Part shown: in pieces, positions 57,284 to 64,000 of the stretch
Numbering within the stretch: position 1 is the stretch's first letter
Layout: each line of letters starts with the position of its first letter
Assembly (NCBI GenBank): GCA_000818945.1
Contig: KN805393.1
Location: 342,332-406,331, forward strand
Reading direction: 5' to 3'
DNA: 64,000 nt
Source: Schizochytrium sp. CCTCC M209059
Taxonomy: Eukaryota > Sar > Bigyra > Thraustochytrida > Thraustochytriidae
Program-made: the position numbers and the translations under genes
The notes under the pieces: generated by a model
Seen by the model: only the letters and a program-made list of their open reading frames with translations
Told to the model about the DNA's origin: nothing
Databases searched by the model: none

Positions 57284-58844
57284 CCTCGCTCGGCTGGCTG
57301 CAGAGCGTGCGAACAACGACGACGACGACGACGACGACAGCAACTACAGCAACCGCTTCGACGACGACGCGACCGACGAACGGGGTCTGGCAACCCCGGC
57401 TGCTCGCGGTGCACACGAGTCCAGGTTTCTCCACAAGGCCTGCGCCTGCGCGGTTGTCGCGCCTTGTATCCTCCTCCGACAGAACGACCGACCGACCGAC
57501 CAACCGCCCGACCGACCTCGCGGGCGGCTGCCGCGCGCGTCCGAGGCGGCGAGCGCGCGCTTGGGCGTCTCTCCCGCGCGCGAGGCGGCGGGATCGCGGG
57601 CGTGCGAGCGAGCGAGCGAGATCGCGGGCGAGCGTCTGAGCGTGCGTCCGCGCCGTCGCGAATGGCGTCTGCGTTGTATCTCTCCCTCTCTCTCTCTCGC
57701 TCTTGCTCGGTAGTTAGAGAGGCCGAACCGGTGCAAGTGCGGAATGCGCCGCGCGCAAGTGCGGAATGGCCGCGCGCAAGTGGCGCATCGCGCTTGCGCG
57801 GGTTTGCGGATTTGTGTCTCTTTCCCGCGGGCCAGACTCTCTCTCTCGCTCTCTTCTATTGTATAGAACCTGAGAACGCAAGAGAGCGCACACCGCACAG
57901 AACCCGAGTTCTAGGACCCGGGCCTGCTTTCCTGGCGAGCCCGCGCGCGAGTCGAGCGGAGACGATGCGTCTGCAGGCCGGCAGGCCGCCGGCGACGAGC
58001 GACGAGGAGCTCGGGCCCTCCTCGCGAGCGGGCGAGCAAAGGTGCCAAGCAAGGTGGCCGGCCGTGGGTTTGATCGTGTGCGCAAGATGGGGCGGTGTGC
58101 GTCTGTCCACAAATGGCCGCTGGCGTGCGCAGTTTTGCCAGCTCAAAGCGCGAGCGAAGCCGGCGAGACGAGGCCGCAGCGGAGGATGGGCGGAGGGCGC
58201 TGGCGCCGACGCTCGCCGGTCGCAGCCGCAGCCGCAGCCGCGCCAAACGACGAGGACTCGCCTCGACGGAGACTCGAGAATATCTGTTCGCGCAGTCCTC
58301 GACGAGCGACGACATTGACAGGAGCAAGCAAGCGAAGCCAGCGATGAAACACGTGTATTCACGGCAGCAGTAGGCTGGCCATCGTCATCCATGCGGTGAG
58401 TCCAAGCAAGCAAGGTTCACTTTCGCAGCTGCCGATGCCGCTGCCGATGCGGTTGCCTTAGGATGCGGGTGAACAACTGCGCAGGGACGAGATGGAAGCT
58501 TGCGCGTATGCGACTGCGACAACGTATGCCACGCGACACCACTGCCGGCATATTGGTGGATGGGATGAGGAGCTTCTGGGTCACGCACAGCCAACAAAGT
58601 TAGGACAAAGAGAGAGAGAGAGAGGGAGGGAGGGAGGAGAGATGACGCCATCAACCTCGCCATCACTTGCTACTGAAGGGACGGCCAAGGACTGGTGCTG
58701 ACGCTGTGTTTTGCACGCACTGGCAAGGAGAAGAGGAAACGGAGTCGGATCCTGGCTTACGACACCAAAAGTGAGTGCGAGGCCTTGACAGAGGATACAA
58801 GTGAAGATGGTATGGAGACGAGGTAGTACTACTGTATTAAAACT
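57284..58844. other. upstream region of malic enzyme and 3' flank of the WD40 gene
   Basis: About 1.56 kb. It contains GAC/ACG microsatellites (57318-57338), CCGA tetramers near 57484-57520, a CT run (57686-57712), the GCAAGTG motif cluster, GA runs near 58608-58640 and a palindromic GTAGTACTAC (about 58825-58834). No gene supported. Confidence 0.6.
57733..57789 (+). promoter_or_regulatory. GCAAGTG-N4-ATG upstream motif, two full copies and one near copy
   Basis: GCAAGTGCGGAATG at 57733-57746 and 57755-57768 (identical), and GCAAGTGGCGCATC at 57776-57789. Spacing is 22 and 21 bp. The cluster is 450-510 bp upstream of the malic enzyme ATG, which is on the opposite strand. Confidence 0.62.
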
Positions 58845-60875
58845 TTACATGGGTAACCAAAGGCGCACGGTGGCATCGGCAGAACAAGTCGCAAGCAGCG
58901 GAAAGTCCGTCAAACGTGCGAAATCTGTGGCGTAAACCCGGCCAGAGTGGCCCTTGAGCTTGTGCAGCAGCTGCGCATCCTCGGTTGTGAGGCCGTACAC
59001 GTAGACACTTGAGGAAGCACTACCCGTGGCCAAAAGCGACGCGAGCGGTCTCCCCAAAGCGTCGACACGAGGACCCAGGCCGCCTCGAGGCGAAACAGTG
59101 TTCGCGCTAGCAACAGAAATATCAGAGGCTCCCACGGGGCTAAAAAAGGAAGCGCGAATGGGCCAATTCTTGTTCCGATGACCCAACAAGCTAAAAAGCG
59201 AGTGCGCGGGGGTCGGCGTCCCAAGCTTGGGCACACTTTCACCACCAGACTTGTTCCCGCCCTCCTCGTCGTTACGCTCGCTCGACCCATCTCCAGATGA
59301 CGGGGCGGTACGCTGACGTGAAAGAAGACCCTCGGCGTCGTAGACGCGCAATACATTATCGTAACTGTTGACCGCGAGCAAGTGGCTGCCGTCCGCGCCA
59401 ACGCCCGTGACGAGGTTGGTTACAGGTCGGCCAGCTGGATCGTTGAGCAACGGCGTAAATGTTTCGAGCGGCGTTTGCATGCGGAGGTCCCACGCATGCA
59501 CGACGCCCTTGGCGCTAGCACTTAAGAGCGTGTTGGGCGCGTTCATCGGTATGTGCACCATGTTGATGGCGCCAATGTTTTCCTCTCGCGCCGTGCGAAA
59601 GTATACGACGGGAGCGTTGCTCGACCGACCATCGACTGCAACAAGACTGCCCTTGCTCGTACCGGCGTACGCCAGCATCGGCTGCGTGCGATCTGTTTCC
59701 ACTGCATGCACAAAGCCGTCCAACTTGAACGTTTGCATCGGGCGAACCTCTGAGCCTGTCCTACGACCACCATCGCCAGACTCGTTATCATCGTCGCGAC
59801 TTGCGCCATCCTTGTTGTTGCTACTGCTGCCATTTTGCCCGTTGCCATTTGCGCTGCCGTGACTGGCACTGTTTGTTTGGCCATTCCCGTCCCCAGTGGC
59901 AACGCCTGTGCTGTCATTGTCGTTGCCGGCGCTTTGGAGAGAAGTCTGGAATGCTGCGTGCGCGCGAGCGAGATCCCAAAAGCGCACCGTTTGGTCGAAA
60001 CTGCCCGAGACGAGCATCGAGCAATCGCAGGTCCATTTGATATCCGAGACGAGCTGGCTGTGACCGACCAGGCGAAAGGCCATTTCGATGGGCGAAGGGT
60101 TTGAGGCTGTCTCAGCGCTCAAAGCGGTCACGCGGAGCTTGGTGTCCGTGGTAAGACGCAAGGCCTCTGCGTTGACCGCACAGACGGCGATGGTGTGGTC
60201 GAAGGATCCAGAGGCGAGCCAGCGGCCGTTGGGAGCCCACTTGCAGCAGTACACAGCTCCGTCATGGTGGGCGAGCTCGAATGTTTTGTCGAGCGGATTC
60301 AAGTACGAGACTGCCTGCGAGGTGCGTTGCGCCTCGAGTGGGAGCTTGAAGGCGTTCATGACGCGCTCTACTGCGCCCAAATTGCTTGCGCCCGGTCCAG
60401 CGATGCGAACGTCCTCAAAGCTCGTGGTGCTTTGCGAGCGTGCGAGGTGAGTCTCTGTGGAGAATCCCATGTCGACTGGGAAGGCAAGGCTCGAGTTGCG
60501 CGGTCTCATGCCGGCCATGTGGTGGTGCTGCGGCTGCTGCACGCCGGTGGACGTGTAGCTTGCGCCATAGCTCTCGCCGAGTTGTTCAAAGGTCTGCGGC
60601 ATGACGGCCGAGTTGAGGGGTCCGAGTGAGGGCGAGCCGCCCAGGAGTACGCTCGGCCGCAGCTGCGAGCCGTCTGCAGCGGTGCCGACGTCCGGGGCCT
60701 CCACCTCGAAGGGCCGCGTGTGCGCCTTCTTGAGCAGCCATTGCAGCTCGCCCAGCCGCGTTGACAGCTCAAAGACCGACCGCTTCAGCTCCCGGTTCTC
60801 GGCCTCGAGGTTGTCCACGCGTCGCTTCAGCTCCGCGGCCTCCTCGCCCCCGGCGCCCGCCCCGCCGCGGCCCAT
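58845..60875 (-). CDS. coiled-coil and WD40-repeat protein (WDR13-like possible)
   Basis: 676 residues from ATG 60875 (MGRGGAGAGG); the open frame extends upstream to 61028 but that part looks like leader sequence. A leucine-zipper-like coiled coil at about 10-48 (LKRRVDNLEAENRELKRSVFELSTRLGELQWLL) is followed by a Ser/Gly/Pro-rich linker. WD40 repeats start near 195 (HHDGAVYCCKWAPNGRWLASGSFDHTI) and include VSDIKWTCDCSMLVSGSFDQTVRFWDL. A Gly/Asn/Ser insert (about 310-370) interrupts the propeller, which resumes and ends at the C-terminus with HSGRVYATDF...LLATCSADATVRLW. About six or seven blades are visible, consistent with one beta-propeller scaffold. The order and spacing recall WDR13, but the match is weak and the N-terminal zipper is different, so no symbol is given. 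Confidence 0.85.
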   Translation of the reverse strand: MGRGGAGAGGEEAAELKRRVDNLEAENRELKRSVFELSTRLGELQWLLKKAHTRPFEVEAPDVGTAADGSQLRPSVLLGGSPSLGPLNSAVMPQTFEQLGESYGASYTSTGVQQPQHHHMAGMRPRNSSLAFPVDMGFSTETHLARSQSTTSFEDVRIAGPGASNLGAVERVMNAFKLPLEAQRTSQAVSYLNPLDKTFELAHHDGAVYCCKWAPNGRWLASGSFDHTIAVCAVNAEALRLTTDTKLRVTALSAETASNPSPIEMAFRLVGHSQLVSDIKWTCDCSMLVSGSFDQTVRFWDLARAHAAFQTSLQSAGNDNDSTGVATGDGNGQTNSASHGSANGNGQNGSSSNNKDGASRDDDNESGDGGRRTGSEVRPMQTFKLDGFVHAVETDRTQPMLAYAGTSKGSLVAVDGRSSNAPVVYFRTAREENIGAINMVHIPMNAPNTLLSASAKGVVHAWDLRMQTPLETFTPLLNDPAGRPVTNLVTGVGADGSHLLAVNSYDNVLRVYDAEGLLSRQRTAPSSGDGSSERNDEEGGNKSGGESVPKLGTPTPAHSLFSLLGHRNKNWPIRASFFSPVGASDISVASANTVSPRGGLGPRVDALGRPLASLLATGSASSSVYVYGLTTEDAQLLHKLKGHSGRVYATDFARLTDFPLLATCSADATVRLWLPM

Positions 60876-61680
60876 CTTTCCTGCCGGATTGCCAGCTAGG
60901 TTAGCTAAGGCTAGCTGGCTACAAGCGACCAGGCCTACTACTAGGCTAGTAGTAGCCTCGATGCTGAGTACTACGTCGAAGTTCGTAACCTCGATGCTGG
61001 GCCACTTTGTTGCATTCTTTACTTTCACGGTCCGCTAATTGCCTATCATGCGTTCTCGCGCAGCTGCCACTGCGCACGCCATGATGTATGTCATTGGCGT
61101 CTCGGCTTCTTGCCTCTTTTTTGACTGCGACTCATCTCCACAAGCATGACGTTTGGTTGTAGAATAGCCGTGAGCAGCATTGACCACTCTTTTGATGAAG
61201 CTTCCTACGCTGGCCTATCTATTTCTTGTCCTTCAAAGTGAAGAAAAAAGCAAAACGATCTATCTTTTGGTTCATGGGTGACAAGGGCCAATTCAATATC
61301 CCCATGAGTCGATCTCGATACGATGCTCGCGTACGTACACCCAAGCTCTATGACCGGTTTGGCCCAACTCACACATCGACAAAGAAGTTCACTCTATTGT
61401 GTTGACGACGAAACGAATTAGCCTACTGCTCGTTTTCTTAGTGTTGGGGATGGAATTGCAGAGACTCTTCGTGCAAGCCAGGCCGAGATTACACAAATTG
61501 TATTGTAGTGCTGACATGAACAAGCAGTTGAACGGACGAATGAATGAATGAACAGGGCGAAAGAAAGAATGAAAGTCAACTTGTCGAACTTAAAAAAAAA
61601 AAATGATCATCGACACGTGCACACCTGGCAATTAGGGAATTCACTCGCTCGCTTGTCATCGCAAGCGACCGATAGCAAGC
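60876..61680. other. divergent intergenic region between WD40 gene and sugar kinase
   Basis: Contains a 10-bp-arm hairpin (60935-60955), an 11-bp A run near 61590 and the kinase leader. A 43-codon plus-strand ORF (61274-61405) was seen but not called. No tRNA-like fold noticed. Confidence 0.55.
60935..60955. other. perfect hairpin: 10-bp arms, 1-nt loop
   Basis: CTACTACTAG, one G, CTAGTAGTAG: arms are exact reverse complements. It lies 60-80 bp upstream of the WD40 gene ATG, so it would sit in its 5' leader or core promoter. Confidence 0.6.
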
Positions 61681-63270
61681 ATGAAGGCGAAGCGCGTCGT
61701 GGTGGCGGTGGACGTTGGCTCGCGGTCGACCAAGGTCGCAGCCGTGTGCCGGCAAGAGGATGGATCCGAGCAAGTTCTTGCGACGGCGCAAAGTGAGTAC
61801 GAAGCGCAACATGGGGCTCGCGGCATGGTCAAGCAGGACGCCGAGACGTGGTACACGGCCTTCGTGGACGCGCTGGAGCAGATCCTCCGCAAAGTCGACC
61901 CGACGCTATATCGCGTCAGCGAGATTGTCCTGAGTGGTCAGATGCAGTGCGTAGTTTGCGTAGATGGCGGTAGACCGCTCATGCCTGCGATACTGTACTC
62001 GGATACGCGAGCGACCGAGGAGGCCGCAGAGCTGACCAAGATCTTTGGCGGCGCCGACAAGATTGCTGCACTCACGGGTAACTTCAAGGACGCAGCTTCT
62101 TGCATGGCCAAGGCACTCTGGCTGAGTCGACGCAAGGCTGCAGTATTGACGATTGCGCGTCATGTGCTTTTTGGCGCACATAGTTTCGTCGCTTGGCGAC
62201 TCACTGGCCGTGCGGCCTGCGATCGTACGACGGCTCAAACAACGAGCTTTAGCAACGAAAATGCCGACGCGTGGTGCGCGGACATTTTTGAGCAAGGCCC
62301 GCGCGAACTTGCTGGCGACTGGAAACGACTCATGCCTGATTTGGTAGCCGTCGATGAGCCACTTGCCACGCTCGAAAAAGGACTCATGGGTATTTCAGGG
62401 CTTGACTCTACGCTTGCGGCTACCTTTGGTGCGACTCCTGTGACCATTTACCATGGTCCGGGCGATCTCGGAACGACAACGCTGGGCGCCGCGACCGTTC
62501 GTGCCCGCGCAGAAGCGGAGGGCGTCCACGTCTCGAAGAGCTACATTTACATTGGCACTTCGGGCTGGATTGCGCGATGCGAGCCAGACAGCGCCAATGC
62601 CGCCAGGGAAGCTAATGATGGCGTCTTTCGCATTGCTCACCCACGTTCTGGGATGCAAATTGTTGCCTCCCCGATGACCACGTGTGGAGGCAACGTGGAG
62701 TGGATTCGCGCCATGCTCCGGGATCCATCAGGAGGTAAGACAGCATATGCCAAGCTCGACGCACTCGCTGGGTCATGTAACCCTGGCGCAAACGGTGTGT
62801 TGTACCTGCCCCATCCGAATGGCGAGCGCGCCCCCTTGCAAAACCCTCATGCTTGTGCTGCTATGGTGGGCATTAGCGGCGAAACAACGCAGGCGCACCT
62901 TGCTCGCGCTGTGCTCGAGGGCGTCGCCTTTCATTTACGATGGCTTGCCGAGGCGGGTCACATGTTCGCCGACGCAGACGAAGCTGTCGTCGTTGTGGGC
63001 GGCGGAGCGCGCTCGACCGTTTGGTGCCAGATTCTCGCGACGGTGCTAGGACGTCCTGTAGTCGTCAACAAGACAGAAAGCATTGATACAGCTGTGCTTG
63101 GCGCTGCGTCCTGCGTCAGCACTGACGAAGAGCCCTCAGCGGCAGCTGCCAAGGGCCTCGTCAAACGTTTCGAGCCGGAAGAGTTTTCTTACAGTGCACT
63201 TTATACCGCGTGGCGTGCCGTCTACGACGCTCTTCAAGGCCCTTACGCCGAGCTCCAAAACGTTGCTTGA
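61681..63270 (+). CDS. FGGY-family carbohydrate kinase, xylulokinase-like
   Basis: 529 residues with the two-domain FGGY/actin-like ATPase fold. The N-terminal phosphate loop is VVAVDVGSRSTKVAAV (about 7-22), and SGQMQCVVCVD...PAILYSDTRATEEA matches the xylulokinase substrate-binding region (Asp in the YSDTR segment). The catalytic base region is GPGDLGTTTLGAA, the adenosine loop YIGTSGWIARC, and the second FGGY-type block is YLPHPNGERAPL...ARAVLEGVAFHLRWL followed by VVVVGGGARSTVWCQILA. It would phosphorylate a pentulose such as D-xylulose, feeding the pentose phosphate pathway; the exact sugar is not certain. Start ATG 61681, first Met before the P-loop; no targeting signal. Confidence 0.93.
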   Translation: MKAKRVVVAVDVGSRSTKVAAVCRQEDGSEQVLATAQSEYEAQHGARGMVKQDAETWYTAFVDALEQILRKVDPTLYRVSEIVLSGQMQCVVCVDGGRPLMPAILYSDTRATEEAAELTKIFGGADKIAALTGNFKDAASCMAKALWLSRRKAAVLTIARHVLFGAHSFVAWRLTGRAACDRTTAQTTSFSNENADAWCADIFEQGPRELAGDWKRLMPDLVAVDEPLATLEKGLMGISGLDSTLAATFGATPVTIYHGPGDLGTTTLGAATVRARAEAEGVHVSKSYIYIGTSGWIARCEPDSANAAREANDGVFRIAHPRSGMQIVASPMTTCGGNVEWIRAMLRDPSGGKTAYAKLDALAGSCNPGANGVLYLPHPNGERAPLQNPHACAAMVGISGETTQAHLARAVLEGVAFHLRWLAEAGHMFADADEAVVVVGGGARSTVWCQILATVLGRPVVVNKTESIDTAVLGAASCVSTDEEPSAAAAKGLVKRFEPEEFSYSALYTAWRAVYDALQGPYAELQNVA

Positions 63271-64000
63271 CTTCTTAGCTATAGCACTACTATCATGACC
63301 ATCAGCTTTCCACTCTTACCTTGTTCCTCTCTTTCCTCACTGACAGCTGCACCGAGTGAGAGAAGGTGGGGTACGCTTTTCACGTTTCCAGCACCACGTG
63401 TCCTGTGTGTCGCACACACTCATGACCACTCTGCGCAGTAAACTTGAAGCTGCTGCGGCCGGGCCGCCTTGCACGTGCCACACACACACAGCATGCTTTG
63501 CCAATCCCAGCGCCAGCGATCGCCGACAACTTCAAGGCGCGACCGCTTACTTCGACACCCATTGTCGAATGGCTAGCTCCAGCACGCCGCACACTCAGCA
63601 CGTCACTCACGGCCCACTGCGCGACGTGAGGGGTTCTCTAGCTGCGCTGGAAACTTAAAAAGCTTTGTACGTGTTGTTGCCGCAGAAAGAAGGTATCCAT
63701 TTGAGTGTCCATGGTGGCTCACTCAGCGACGGAGCGCCAGGCCAGACAATTTTATACTAAAAAATCATTTTTACCTCGTCCAGAGATCATTTAGCTTGGA
63801 GAACTTCTTCTTTGCGCAATAATCACTTAGCATAATAAAGCACAGGTGATAGTAGACCTTTACCTACTTACTACTTACGGTTAGTGTCACTGCCAACAAG
63901 TGAAATAGAAATATTTTTAAACACTGCACTGGGTGCACGCGCGCAAACAATTTTCACAAATCCCTCGCTCGCCAGCAACTCTTCCACGACCAGGTAAACC
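63271..64000. other. 3' flank of sugar kinase to window end
   Basis: 730 bp without a supported gene. Two overlapping plus ORFs (63422-63658 and 63444-63629) have mixed composition and no recognisable family. The last ~300 bp are AT-richer than average. Confidence 0.5.

Noticed and set aside
56819..58318. 499-codon plus ORF overlapping the malic enzyme start and upstream region
   Set aside because: First half is antisense to malic enzyme, second half is Arg/Ala-rich promoter DNA with microsatellites; no ATG-led domain.
61274..61405. 43-codon plus ORF beginning MGDKGQFNIPMSRSRYD
   Set aside because: Composition looks protein-like but ORFs of this length are expected by chance, and no family or splice partner was recognised.
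63422..63658. Short plus ORFs after the sugar kinase
   Set aside because: Two overlapping frames compete, both low in hydrophobic pattern; no support beyond being open.

Overview
The window is nuclear DNA from a GC-rich, intron-poor unicellular eukaryote. The evidence is long uninterrupted ORFs for myosins, a bromodomain/WD40 protein, a FANCJ-type helicase, a three-repeat Myb, CENP-O, mitochondrial carriers and a mitochondrial-type malic enzyme, with only rare short GT-AG introns (50-144 nt where I can propose them). Homopolymeric Gln tracts, codon-level GC bias, pentanucleotide arrays in front of genes and the N-terminal motif of the second myosin fit a thraustochytrid-like stramenopile. That taxonomic guess is inference from style, not from a marker gene.

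Layout. 1-13 kb: a partial myosin (-) diverges from a FANCJ/BRIP1-like DNA helicase (+), followed by a 3R-Myb transcription factor (+) and a TPR/J-domain co-chaperone (+). 13-17 kb: non-coding DNA plus a coding relic on the minus strand that is broken by frameshifts and stops. 17-26 kb: NIF3-like protein (+), then an accessory stretch with three unrecognised, probably nuclear proteins and a near-identical ~566-bp tandem duplication carrying CTGT microsatellites. 26-36 kb: CENP-O (+), a spliced SMIM4/UQCC5-like mitochondrial gene (-), a FAM194/thioredoxin-like/receiver-like protein (+), a gamma-carbonic-anhydrase-like protein without zinc ligands (-) and an uncoupling-protein-like carrier (+). 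36-47 kb: a BRWD/PHIP-type WD40-bromodomain protein (+) converging on a myosin with C-terminal membrane segments (-). 47-64 kb: a very large ABCG transporter with an N-terminal Notum/pectinacetylesterase-like domain and a C-terminal voltage-sensor-like four-helix unit (+), a four-helix membrane protein (-), NUDCD2 (+, one intron), malic enzyme (-), a coiled-coil/WD40 protein (-) and an FGGY sugar kinase (+).

The genes do not form a pathway. They are a typical mixed eukaryotic neighbourhood with several short divergent and convergent gene pairs. Loose themes are genome maintenance and chromatin (FANCJ, BRWD, CENP-O, Myb) and mitochondria (SMIM4-like, gamma-CA-like, carrier, malic enzyme).

The most interesting signals are: (1) the esterase-ABCG-voltage-sensor-like fusion; (2) a recurrent upstream motif, GCAAGTG-N4-ATG, repeated at ~21-bp spacing in front of at least four gene units; (3) a myosin that seems to be membrane-anchored by its own tail; (4) the FAM194-thioredoxin-like-receiver-like fusion; (5) the hidden spliced SMIM4 gene; (6) the multi-frame coding relic at 14.1-15.6 kb.
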